A stretch of 40,879 nucleotides of DNA from an uncultured Bacteroides sp. (GTDB lineage Bacteria; Bacteroidota; Bacteroidia; Bacteroidales; Bacteroidaceae), in the NCBI RefSeq assembly GCF_910585845.1, contig NZ_CAJUHF010000030.1, forward strand, positions 1 through 40,879. Reading direction: 5' to 3'. This document shows, one piece after another, positions 8,074 through 16,415 of this stretch (position 1 is its first letter; every line of letters begins with the position of its first letter). The notes beneath the pieces are model-generated. The model was given only the letters and a program-made list of their open reading frames with translations. It had not been told where the DNA came from and did not search any database. The position numbers and the translations under genes were made by a program.

Positions 8074-8227
8074 GACATAAGCAAGTACCGGAATGGGCAT
8101 AAGCGGATGTAGGAATGATCATAAGTTGATGCAGGAACAGACATAAGTTGATGCCGGAATAAGAAGAAACCGATACCTGAACGGACATAAGCTGATGCTT
8201 GAACAGGAAGAAGCCGATACCCTTGCG
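8074..8227. repeat. Seven tandem 22-bp repeats
   Basis: Seven contiguous degenerate 22-bp units fit the model GACATAAGCTGATGCCGGAAYR. Units 5 and 7 replace CATAAG with GAAGAA. There are no spacers, so it is not a CRISPR array. It starts about 85 bp downstream of the susD1 stop (8312, minus strand), directly beside repeat element copy A. Short minus-strand ORFs running through it are by-products of the repeat. Confidence 0.85.
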
Positions 8228-8311
8228 CATATCGTCGCAAAAGTACCGGCTTCGATTTCCGGGTCGGGCTGTCGGACAGCAGCCCCCTCTATCTCTGGCA
8301 GTTGGATATCC

Positions 8312-10117
8312 TTACTTCAGAGGATCGAAATCACCGCTTTCCCAACCGATGGTCTGCTGCAACTTCGGATTCTGCTCGAAGTGCTTGCGCGCCAATCCCT
8401 GGAAGTAATAGTTGTCTTTCACATCCCACTGATAGGTCTCGTCGATTCTCCAGGTCTGGGTCGTGAAATACTTGAAGTAATTCTTCGTCATCAGCTCCGG
8501 ATCACTCTTTATCATCGTGATGAAGTCCTTCCGTGCCATGGAGGCGTATTCGTCCTTCACCTGTATCTCAATCCTGTAGCGCGAATAGCCCTGCATGTCG
8601 GAGAAGATCTTGCGGCGAAGCAAATCCCAGAAACGTTTGCCTTCGTAGGCCAGTTCGATACGGCGTTCGTAAAGCACGGCGTCTATCTGCTCCTGACGGT
8701 TCATGTTCGCCTTCAGTCCGTACAGGCCGTCGGCATTGGCCGTGATGCCAGCACGCTTGCGGATCTCTTTCAGGATGGAATAGACCTCGTCCGACTTATC
8801 TCCCACTTCGGCGGCACATTCGGCAAGGTTCAGCAGGACTTCGGCATAGCGCATCTCAATCCAGTCCATATCGCCGTGGTCCTTCGCCTCGGTAGCCGTC
8901 TTCTCGGGGATGGAGAATTTGCAGGAGTAGAATCCCGTGCCGGTGGGGCTGTGCGTGTCTTCGCCTCCCTTGTAGGTGTACATGTAGCCCTGGAACCATT
9001 CGGGCATGCCGTTCAGGGGATACTCGGCGCCGTTGTAGACGATGATGTCGTAGAAACGCGGGGCACGGTTCAGCCAGAACATGCCGGTGGCGTCGGTAGC
9101 CGTGGGGTCGAAAGGCTCCTTCACGCCGTCTCCGTCGATGTCCACGCCCGGAGCCGTACCGTCGGCCATCGGGAAGGCAAGCGCCATGTCCAGCGTCGGG
9201 TGATGGTTGCCTGTGGCCCCCACCGAGAACTCCAGCGGACGAAGTCCTGCCATGAAAGTGTGCGTGCGCACGGGGTCGAGGAAGCGGGTGGTCAGCACGG
9301 TCTCGGAAGTGGTCTCCTTGGTCCATATCTCCTTGTAGACGGGATGCAGGGCGCGTTGTCCATTGCCCGCCAACTCCTTCTGGGCGGCCAGACAGGCGTT
9401 GTAGGCCGTTTCCCAACGCGCACGGTCGTCGTTCGGATTGAACTGTTTGCTGGCATACGTCATCAGCACGCGCCCCTTGAACGCCATCGCCGCTCCTTTG
9501 GTGATGCGTCCGAAGTCGCTCTCGCTCCAGATGCTGGGCAGTGAGGCTGCCGCAAGGTCAAGGTCGTTGACGATCTGGTCGATGCACTCTTTGGCCGTGT
9601 TGCGGGTGACGTACAAGTCATCGGTATGCCTGTCTTGCGGGGTCAGCACCAAGGGTACACCGCCGTAGATTTTCACCATCTCGAAGTATTGGTATGCGCG
9701 CAGGAAAAGCGCCTGTGCCTTGATGCGGTTGCGGATCTCTTCGGGCAGGCTGCCTCCGTCGATGCTGGAGAGGAGGACGTTGAGCGTGTATATCTTGTCG
9801 TAGGGCCAGTGCTCACCCAGCGGACCTCCGGCAGTGGCTACCGCCGTCAGCCGGCCGTGGATGAAGTCGCCTCCGCCATTGCCTTCGTCGCTGTATTTGG
9901 AATAATCGCCGCTGAACGTGGGCAGGTTGTCCTTGTAGCATTTGTCCAGAAAGGCCGTGGCCAGGATCTCACTGTTCCATGTCGCCTTTTCGCTGACGGC
10001 GGTCAGGTCGTCTTTGTCCAGGACGGATGTGCAACCGGTCAGGCTCGCAAGTGCTAATGCTGTAATCGTTATGATATGTCTCGATTTTATGATATGTTTC
10101 GATTTCATGATATTCAA
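8312..10117 (-). CDS. susD: SusD-family outer-membrane glycan-binding lipoprotein (SusD1)
   Basis: A 601-residue SusD homologue that caps the partner SusC pore at the cell surface and captures oligosaccharides. It has a lipoprotein signal ending in ALASLTGC (Cys about 29) and family hallmarks: the TPR segment FLRAYQYFEMVKIYGGVPLV, MRYAEVLLNLAECAAEVGD and YERRIELAYEGKRFWDLLRR. The start at 10117 leaves 14 bp to the susC1 stop at 10132, so the pair is cotranscribed. An alternative start at the fourth residue (second Met) would also work. The ligand cannot be read from sequence; length and motifs are normal for the family. Confidence 0.95.
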   Translation of the reverse strand: MNIMKSKHIIKSRHIITITALALASLTGCTSVLDKDDLTAVSEKATWNSEILATAFLDKCYKDNLPTFSGDYSKYSDEGNGGGDFIHGRLTAVATAGGPLGEHWPYDKIYTLNVLLSSIDGGSLPEEIRNRIKAQALFLRAYQYFEMVKIYGGVPLVLTPQDRHTDDLYVTRNTAKECIDQIVNDLDLAAASLPSIWSESDFGRITKGAAMAFKGRVLMTYASKQFNPNDDRARWETAYNACLAAQKELAGNGQRALHPVYKEIWTKETTSETVLTTRFLDPVRTHTFMAGLRPLEFSVGATGNHHPTLDMALAFPMADGTAPGVDIDGDGVKEPFDPTATDATGMFWLNRAPRFYDIIVYNGAEYPLNGMPEWFQGYMYTYKGGEDTHSPTGTGFYSCKFSIPEKTATEAKDHGDMDWIEMRYAEVLLNLAECAAEVGDKSDEVYSILKEIRKRAGITANADGLYGLKANMNRQEQIDAVLYERRIELAYEGKRFWDLLRRKIFSDMQGYSRYRIEIQVKDEYASMARKDFITMIKSDPELMTKNYFKYFTTQTWRIDETYQWDVKDNYYFQGLARKHFEQNPKLQQTIGWESGDFDPLK

Positions 10118-10131
10118 GTGATTTTATCTGA

Positions 10132-13100
10132 TTAAATTGTAATGTTCAAACCAAACGAGAAGTTCCTCATGACGGGATAGTCCGAGATGCTTGTTGCTTC
10201 GGGATCCATCCATTTCACCTTATCCTGCAGCAAGAAGAGGTTCGTGCCGTTCAGGAAAAGCCGTACCTTGTCGATGCCTATGCGCTGAACGAATGTCTTG
10301 GGCAAGTCGTACGAGAGGGAGATGTTCTTGCAGCGCAAGAAGGAGGCATTGCGCACCCAGAAGGAGGAGGCTTCATTGTTCTTGTACTGCGTGGCACCCG
10401 GCATCGAGGCGTTCGTGTTCTCCGGTGTCCAGTGGTCGTTGTAGTACTTGAACGTGCTGGTATGGGCATTGATGCCATTGCCGCGGAAATCCATCAGCTT
10501 CTTATGCCCCGCCATGCCTTGGAAGAAGATGTCGAGCATGAAGCCTTTCCACTTGCCGCCGACGGTGAAGCCGTAAGTGATGGGGGCCACTTTGTTTTCG
10601 ATGATCACTACTTTGTCATCGTCCGTGATGATGCCGTCCGGCTCGTCGCTCTCCGGTCCACGCACGTCTTTGTATATCAGCATACCCAATCCCGGCTTCT
10701 GTCCTTTGATGGTCATGTTCGGGTTCTCCTTCATGTATTGCTCCAACTGCTCTTCGGTGCGAATCATGCCAATGCACTCGAATCCCCACTCACGGCTCAA
10801 CGAGCGGCCTATCTCCGATTTGTATGCCCGGATGTTCTCCGCTTCGTCCTTCTTCGACCACCAGCTCTTCGCGTAGCTGAAATTACCTCTTACGTAGTAG
10901 TCCAGTTTTCCGACCCTGTCGTTATAGCCCAGTTCCACTTCGAAGCCGCGGGATTTCACCTCGGAATAGTTCTCCTTGGGCAAGGATGCGCCGAACGTGG
11001 TCGGTACGCTCACGTTCAGGTTGTCGAGGATGTCGTAAGTCCGGCGATAGAAATATTCGAAGCTGAAATCAAGTTTGTTGTTGAACCAGCGGCTGTCGAA
11101 ACCGATATTGTAAGAGGTCGATTTCTCCCAAGTCAGTTTCGGATTGGGGACTTCCTTGGGCTCCAACCCGTAGGACAAGCCGTTGAACACAGCCCCCGTC
11201 GTGATTCCATATCGTGCCATCCATTGCCAGCCGCCAATGGCGTCATTACCCAAGGTGGCAATAGAACCGCGCAACTTCATGTAGTCAATGAACTTGATAT
11301 TCTCCTCGAAGAACGGCTCACTGGAAATGCGCCATCCTGCCGAAACCGAAGGGAAGAATCCCCAACGCTGGTCGGGTGCAAACTTCGTAGAACCGTCAAC
11401 ACGGAATGCGGCTTCCAGCAGGTACTTGTCCGCATAGGCATAGTTCAGACGACCTACGTAGGAGAGGCGGCCACTCTCGCTTACAGAACCGGCACCTACG
11501 ATGGATTCCAGCGCGTCACCACTCGCACCGAAGAACTCCGGCATCTCCCACGTGATCAGTTTGTTGCGTTGTGCATCAAACTTCTCGCTGTCACCTTCCG
11601 ACTGCTCGTAAACGAATAGTGCACTCAGGTCATGGTTGCCAAACGTACGGTCGTAAGTGACGAACAGGTTCAGCTGGTAGGCTTCCGACAGTTGGTTTTC
11701 CTTGAATACGTAGTTTCCGTCGTCGCGGGTCTTGGTAGATACGACCACGTTGCTCAGGTCGATATAGTGGTTGTTCGTTCCGGCCGTCTGGAAGTTGTAC
11801 AGCTCATACGGGAAGTTCACCTTCTTGATTAAGCGGTTATCCAACGTACGGTTGTACTGCATTTTCAGTTTCAATCCCTTCACGAACGGCACTCGATATT
11901 CGGCAGTCGCATTGACATTCACATTCTGCCACTTCTTCGTATGCAGACCCGATTCTTCGCTGATAAGCATCAGCGGATGCCACTCGATGAAATTACCCAC
12001 CGGCATGCCGTCGATCATGCTCGGAATCATCTTCGTACGGAGCAATAGTCCTTTGTATAAGTCGTTCATACGGTCACGGTCGCCGTCCGATTTCCAATTG
12101 GGCTTGGTGTCCTTGCGGTTGTCGGTGCTGATATTCAGTCCGACGGTAAGATTCTTGCTGATATCGGCATCGATGCTGGCACGGAAATTATACTTGGAAT
12201 ATTTCAGGTTGTCGAACGAACCTACATTGTAGAAATAAGAACCGCCGATGAAGTAGCGTACCTTCTCGGTTCCACCCGTGATGTTGATGGCATGGCGCGT
12301 AGACCAGGGAGTTCTCCAAGCGTCATCAAAGAAGCTATAATCTGTCGTTTTGAAGTGTGCCAATTCATCGTCTGTATACCAGGAAGATTTCGTGGTCGGG
12401 TCTTGCTGTTCTACGTTCGGATTCCATATCTTATTGTTAAGATAACCCTGTATGGCACGGTCATTCAAGTAAACAGCATGCTCGTAGGCACTCAGTGTTT
12501 CCGGAATCATGGCAGCGACATCAATACCTACCGTACCTGTATAATTAATGGTCGGCTTCGCATTTCCGCCTTTCTTGGTCGTAATCAATACTACACCATT
12601 AGCGGCACGGGAACCATAAACCGCTGCCGACGCCCCATCTTTCAATACGGATATATTGGCTACTTCGCTGGCATCCAGTGCATCAAATGCCATCTTATCC
12701 CTCACCACGCCGTCAATGACATACAACGGGTCGGAATTATTGGGAGTACCCTTGGCACGTACACTAAACGAAGCCGAGGTTCCCGGTTTGCCTGTACCTT
12801 GGCTTATATATACACCGGAGAGGCGTCCTGCCAGCGCAGAAGAGAGATTGGCAGATGGGAAATCTTCAATGGCCTTGGCGTCGACACTGGTTACGCTTCC
12901 CGTCACACTTCCTTTTTTCTGTGTACCGTAACCCACTACTACCACTTCTTCCAAAGCTTGTGAATCTTCCTCCAATGTGATTTTCAGATTACTCTCTGTA
13001 ACTACCTTTGTTACATCTTTATAACCTATGTAGCTGAATTTGAGGGTCGCTCCCTTGGCACATTTAATGGAAAAGTTACCGTCAATATCGGTAATTGTTC

Positions 13101-13278
13101 CGTTGGCCGTATTCAGTTCGGCAACTGACACTCCAATCAATGGTTCACCATTCTGATCCTCCACGCTTCCTGTTACTGTTATATTCTGAGCTTGTACGAT
13201 AGTACTAAAAGCGAAACTCAGCAAAAACAAACAAATGCGGCATAACAGCGATTTCGATTTGTGTTCTTTCTTTTTCAT
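10132..13278 (-). CDS. susC: SusC-family TonB-dependent glycan transporter (SusC1)
   Basis: A 1048-residue TonB-dependent outer-membrane pore that imports oligosaccharides with SusD1. Domains: signal peptide (about 1-30), carboxypeptidase-regulatory-like beta domain (about 33-110, GSVEDQNGEPLIGVSVAELN), TonB box/plug (about 113-235, EEVVVVGYGTQKKGSVTG to AANGVVLITTKKGG), then a 22-strand barrel ending in SFGLNITI. No N-terminal STN signalling domain is present, consistent with control by an HTCS rather than an ECF sigma/anti-sigma pair. The first 12 residues (MKKKEHKSKSLL) and their DNA are identical to SusC2. The start at 13278 is supported by the signal peptide and by SusC2. Confidence 0.96.
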   Translation of the reverse strand: MKKKEHKSKSLLCRICLFLLSFAFSTIVQAQNITVTGSVEDQNGEPLIGVSVAELNTANGTITDIDGNFSIKCAKGATLKFSYIGYKDVTKVVTESNLKITLEEDSQALEEVVVVGYGTQKKGSVTGSVTSVDAKAIEDFPSANLSSALAGRLSGVYISQGTGKPGTSASFSVRAKGTPNNSDPLYVIDGVVRDKMAFDALDASEVANISVLKDGASAAVYGSRAANGVVLITTKKGGNAKPTINYTGTVGIDVAAMIPETLSAYEHAVYLNDRAIQGYLNNKIWNPNVEQQDPTTKSSWYTDDELAHFKTTDYSFFDDAWRTPWSTRHAINITGGTEKVRYFIGGSYFYNVGSFDNLKYSKYNFRASIDADISKNLTVGLNISTDNRKDTKPNWKSDGDRDRMNDLYKGLLLRTKMIPSMIDGMPVGNFIEWHPLMLISEESGLHTKKWQNVNVNATAEYRVPFVKGLKLKMQYNRTLDNRLIKKVNFPYELYNFQTAGTNNHYIDLSNVVVSTKTRDDGNYVFKENQLSEAYQLNLFVTYDRTFGNHDLSALFVYEQSEGDSEKFDAQRNKLITWEMPEFFGASGDALESIVGAGSVSESGRLSYVGRLNYAYADKYLLEAAFRVDGSTKFAPDQRWGFFPSVSAGWRISSEPFFEENIKFIDYMKLRGSIATLGNDAIGGWQWMARYGITTGAVFNGLSYGLEPKEVPNPKLTWEKSTSYNIGFDSRWFNNKLDFSFEYFYRRTYDILDNLNVSVPTTFGASLPKENYSEVKSRGFEVELGYNDRVGKLDYYVRGNFSYAKSWWSKKDEAENIRAYKSEIGRSLSREWGFECIGMIRTEEQLEQYMKENPNMTIKGQKPGLGMLIYKDVRGPESDEPDGIITDDDKVVIIENKVAPITYGFTVGGKWKGFMLDIFFQGMAGHKKLMDFRGNGINAHTSTFKYYNDHWTPENTNASMPGATQYKNNEASSFWVRNASFLRCKNISLSYDLPKTFVQRIGIDKVRLFLNGTNLFLLQDKVKWMDPEATSISDYPVMRNFSFGLNITI

Positions 13279-13282
13279 TAAA
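13246..13282. repeat. 37-bp identical block over the susC1 start codon
   Basis: These 37 bases, from codon 11 of susC1 across the ATG to 4 bases upstream, are identical to 21130-21166 at the susC2 start, while flanking coding DNA is diverged. It may reflect a conserved translation-initiation or leader signal, or gene conversion between receptor genes. Confidence 0.8.
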
Positions 13283-13937
13283 GTTAGTTTTATTGATTAG
13301 ACTTAAAATAGATATTGTATTCTTTACATTATCTTATCCTCTTATTAAATGGTTTGGATTGCAAAAGCATAGTGCCTACATCTTCTTCTTTAAGAAAGAT
13401 AGATAGAATCTCATTCTTATTGCTCTATTTGTAACCAACCACTCCGATCAATAATCGGGTTAACTATATTGCAAAGAAAGAGGTATTATAATAGAATTAT
13501 AAATATTATCTCAAAAGTTTGAAATTTTGTTCAAAGTATGATAAAGCTGTTATTTGTAGTAAAAGGGAATATCTTGCAAGTCAATCAACTGGAGATTGCA
13601 GGCCGGCAGTATTGCCAATTTTTCTCCTGAAGTTCTGATAGACTTAAAAAACGTATAAGGATACACCGAGATATAAATTGCCGGAACAATTATTCAAGAC
13701 GAAATTCGTGTCCATCTGTAGGTTTTCAGTTCTGTCATGCAATGTAGAGATATTCATTCCCCAAAAATCGTTTTAGAACGAGTCCTTGAGCGAACTCCAT
13801 TGAGTCAGGGACTGAATTATGGCCTTTTTATTGCGACGATAATCAATGTTTTGTAATTTTAATACTCACGGTGTAAAATTAGGATAAATCATTGGGTTAT
13901 AAATAATGTTTTTCATAGTAGAAGATTTAATAAAGGA
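13279..13937. other. AT-rich intergenic region upstream of susC1
   Basis: No supported gene. It should contain the susC1 promoter, but I found no exact TAnnTTTG element on the minus strand. A weak imperfect hairpin (AGTCCTTGA 13781-13789 against TCAGGGACT 13805-13813) may end transcription from elsewhere. The segment 13560-13870 is less AT-rich than its flanks and could be gene debris, but no frame reads as protein. Confidence 0.4.
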
Positions 13938-14609
13938 TTATTTTATTCGTATGATAATAACCCCATTCGCTCCTTTCATACCATACTCAGAACCATCTTT
14001 TTTAATTTCGATTTCACGTATATCTTCCACCGATATTGCATTATTGGCTTCTTCTAATGAGTGATATTCGGTTCCTCCCACAATCAAAAGGGGTTCAGTA
14101 CTGAGGGTGAAAGATGAACTTCCCCGTATGGAAGCCTTCATTTGTCCGTCTAAATAATTAATTTGTAGTCCGGCCACATTACCTCGTAACAAATCTATTA
14201 AATTGTTAGCATCCAATTGTTGTATTTTCTCATAAGTAATAATATTACTATTATAAGTTTGTTCTGGTATTTTCTGATACATGCAAGTAATTGTTTTCTC
14301 ATCTGTGGCGTAACGCAACGAATTTTGCCCCAAATGTATGGTATAAGTTGGAATCGCCAACATAGGTATATAAGCTACCAATTTCTTATTAGGATATATC
14401 AACAGTGTATCCCCCATTTTCACATTATTCAGTTCAAATGTACCTTTTGATGAAGTGGAGAACATTTTCATACGTCCCTTTACTCGTATTTTTATCTTTT
14501 TTGCTGGTTTACCATTTTCATTCAGAATAACTCCCGTTACATTATCTTGAGCTATACCTGTCAATGAAAACAGAATGGTTGCTAATAAAATCAGAATACG
14601 ATATTTCAT
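13938..14609 (-). CDS. Plug-only TonB-receptor-like protein (no barrel)
   Basis: A 223-residue exported protein (signal peptide about 1-20). Residues 22-95 resemble the carboxypeptidase-regulatory-like domain found at the N-terminus of SusC proteins (GVILNENGKPAKKIKIRVKG, GTFELNNVKMGDTLLIYPNK). Residues about 120-223 match a TonB-dependent receptor plug: NNLIDLLRGNVAGLQI, ASIRGSSS, PLLIVGG, SVEDIREIEIKKDGSEYGMK, ending in GANGVIIIRIK exactly where a SusC plug ends and the barrel would start. A stop follows directly; the 659 bp downstream do not encode a barrel. It is therefore either a genuine small periplasmic protein or the truncated front of a lost receptor; the clean domain-boundary end favours the former. 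The gene follows the terminator behind the 14697-15665 gene, so expression may need its own promoter or readthrough. Function unknown. Confidence 0.75.
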   Translation of the reverse strand: MKYRILILLATILFSLTGIAQDNVTGVILNENGKPAKKIKIRVKGRMKMFSTSSKGTFELNNVKMGDTLLIYPNKKLVAYIPMLAIPTYTIHLGQNSLRYATDEKTITCMYQKIPEQTYNSNIITYEKIQQLDANNLIDLLRGNVAGLQINYLDGQMKASIRGSSSFTLSTEPLLIVGGTEYHSLEEANNAISVEDIREIEIKKDGSEYGMKGANGVIIIRIK

Positions 14610-14627
14610 ACTTTTATTTTGTTAAAT

Positions 14628-14671
14628 AAAAAAAAGAGAGAATACTTAAACAAATATAGATATATTCTCTC
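14628..14671 (-). terminator. Rho-independent terminator after the susC2 operon
   Basis: On the minus strand, downstream of the stop at 14697, the arms GAGAGAATA (plus strand 14636-14644) and TATTCTCTC (14663-14671) form a perfect 9-bp stem with an 18-nt loop. It is followed on the transcript by a run of eight or more U residues (plus strand A run at 14628-14635). This ends the susC2-susD2-fasciclin-surface-lipoprotein unit. Confidence 0.75.
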
Positions 14672-14696
14672 CTTTTTAAATGAATGAAATTATTAT

Positions 14697-15665
14697 TTAT
14701 CTTTCACGAGGTTCTGCTGTACAGATTGTGCCATTATCAAAAACAAATAAATTGTCAGCAAAGATAACAACTTTGTTATCTAGTCCGAAACCGGAACGAG
14801 ATACATAATACTGATCCTGTACACCTGCTAATACGTTGCTTTCAAAATATTTCTTGCCATCATAATAAACAATGAATTTCCTGTTTGCATCGATTGATAC
14901 TGCAATAGTTTTAAAAGCATCCTTTTTAAACTTAAAGTTTGCTGTGTCCAAACCTTCATCTATTATAATATCTGCCGTTTCTCCTGTTGTCACATCTGTT
15001 GTTGTATAAGTAGCTTTCCATGCTCCTGTTTTAGGATAAGTTGTAAAACATACCTTAGTTACGTAAAATGTAGCATTGTTGATACGAGCAAATTCTATAC
15101 GGATTTCTGCAAAATTATTATCTGCTGGACAAGCATTAATTGCATAATCTACTTGTGTGGAGAAAGGAATAGATACATTTTCCCAGCTACGGGCAAAACG
15201 TCCGTCTGCTTTAGTAGAAGTCAATTTTACTGCACCATTCGTCCCTTTATTAGCGTCAAATGCTACCGTCATAGATGCATTGGACCAACCTTCATTATAA
15301 TAGGGAGTTTCAAAATTAGAGTAAAACAGTTCGTCTAGTACTATCATCTTGGAGCGACGAGTTTCTTTCTTACCACCACATTTCACCGTACACCAAATCT
15401 CATAAGTTCCAGCTTCATTTGGAGCTTTCCATACATTTTCAAATAATCCTTGAGGATTTGTCATGCTTCCACCATCACATCCCCATTCATAGCTAACATT
15501 TGTATCATCACTGAGTTCGACAGCAACAAAAACCTTCACCACGTCATTACGGCAAAACTTAGTACCGAAAGTGTTTAATGAAACAATATTTATGCTGTCA
15601 TTGTCAGAACAGGAAGTGAAGATCACACATATTAATATAGCGATATTGAATATTAATTTTTTCAT
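14697..15665 (-). CDS. PKD/ConA-like surface glycan-binding lipoprotein (candidate SGBP)
   Basis: A 322-residue lipoprotein (lipobox FTSC, Cys about 19). An Ig/PKD-like domain spans about 25-110 (VSYEWGCDGGSMTNPQGLFE, KAPNEAGTYEIWCTVKCGG), followed by a beta-rich LamG/concanavalin-A-like domain (about 112-315; GRFARSWENVSIPF, DANRKFIVYYDGKKYFES, GLDNKVVIFADNLFVFDN). It lies behind susC2, susD2 and the fasciclin gene with short gaps (19 bp) and before a terminator. Position and architecture fit an accessory surface glycan-binding protein that helps SusD2 hold the polysaccharide. No catalytic signature was seen. The binding specificity is unknown. Confidence 0.75.
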   Translation of the reverse strand: MKKLIFNIAILICVIFTSCSDNDSINIVSLNTFGTKFCRNDVVKVFVAVELSDDTNVSYEWGCDGGSMTNPQGLFENVWKAPNEAGTYEIWCTVKCGGKKETRRSKMIVLDELFYSNFETPYYNEGWSNASMTVAFDANKGTNGAVKLTSTKADGRFARSWENVSIPFSTQVDYAINACPADNNFAEIRIEFARINNATFYVTKVCFTTYPKTGAWKATYTTTDVTTGETADIIIDEGLDTANFKFKKDAFKTIAVSIDANRKFIVYYDGKKYFESNVLAGVQDQYYVSRSGFGLDNKVVIFADNLFVFDNGTICTAEPRER

Positions 15666-15684
15666 ACGTTTCTATATTGTTTGT

Positions 15685-16395
15685 TTATTCTTGACCCAAA
15701 AAATATCTCAATGGGCGAGGTTGCCACCAATCAGATACATGGATATAACCATCACGTGCATGAATGTTAGTAGTGCGGCAACTTCCGGAAGACGCTGCCA
15801 GCAATCCTCTATAGTTCCATTCAAAATTATTCAATTGAAGTGGTAAGTTACGATCGTGTCCAGCTTTGATACACATCACCGCAGTATCTCCTTGAAGCGT
15901 TTGTCCATCCTTGTTGTAGGAAAAACTACCTTCTCCATAGGTTTCAATCCAACGATCCGAAGAATTTAGATTAAAATAGGACCATTCTCCTTTTACAATA
16001 TGATATGTCAGCAATTCCTTTACGACTTTTTTGTCATATTGTTCCCACGCAGTGGCGGCGGCAGCCTCTGTATCCCCAGGAAGCATCACCGGATTTTTCT
16101 GCCAAAAACAATTATCTCCATTGCTAAGGGCACTATTAGTAAGCAATATATGCGTATTACCTTCTTCTTTATACAAATCTTCGATTCCGGCATATTGAAT
16201 ACCTTCAATTAAAGTACTGAAAATATCAGGACGACTCTGAATAAATTCCCAAATTGTCATATTTACCCTATTATCTGCCTGTTTTGCTTCATATTCATTG
16301 TTGCTCTGAAAATCAAGATCAAACAAAGTACATGAACTCAAGGAAATACAAAATAGGGCAAGACTTATAAAATATCTATAGATTTTCATATTCAT
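15685..16395 (-). CDS. Fasciclin-domain lipoprotein of the susC2/D2 operon
   Basis: A 236-residue lipoprotein (LSSC, Cys about 22 after MNMKIYRYFISLALFCISLS) with one FAS1-like domain: TIWEFIQSRPDIFSTLIEGI, YAGIEDLYKEEGNTHILLTN (the 'T-hypothesis-like' FAS1 strand) and KKVVKELLTYHIVKGEW. The C-terminal ~60 residues (GYIHVSDWWQPRPLRYF) complete the fold. FAS1 lipoproteins often sit directly behind susC/susD in Bacteroidota PULs, where they are thought to contact glycan or the SusCD complex. The gene starts 20 bp after susD2 and is 19 bp before the PKD lipoprotein. An alternative start at the third residue is possible. Confidence 0.8.
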   Translation of the reverse strand: MNMKIYRYFISLALFCISLSSCTLFDLDFQSNNEYEAKQADNRVNMTIWEFIQSRPDIFSTLIEGIQYAGIEDLYKEEGNTHILLTNSALSNGDNCFWQKNPVMLPGDTEAAAATAWEQYDKKVVKELLTYHIVKGEWSYFNLNSSDRWIETYGEGSFSYNKDGQTLQGDTAVMCIKAGHDRNLPLQLNNFEWNYRGLLAASSGSCRTTNIHARDGYIHVSDWWQPRPLRYFLGQE

Positions 16396-16415
16396 TTTTA
16401 TTTAAGACATTATTG

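Noticed and set aside
8074..8227. Possible CRISPR array
   Set aside because: Units are contiguous with no spacers and no cas genes are present.
7991..8240. Minus-strand short ORFs over the 22-bp repeats
   Set aside because: They exist only because the repeat period lacks stops in those frames, and they overlap the non-coding element.
8195..9544. 449-codon open frame on the plus strand opposite susD1
   Set aside because: It is antisense to a well-supported SusD gene, has no signal or family motif, and arises from the GC-rich codon pattern.
13781..13813. Terminator in the gap upstream of susC1
   Set aside because: The 9-bp stem has a mismatch and no immediate U run, so it is too weak to call.
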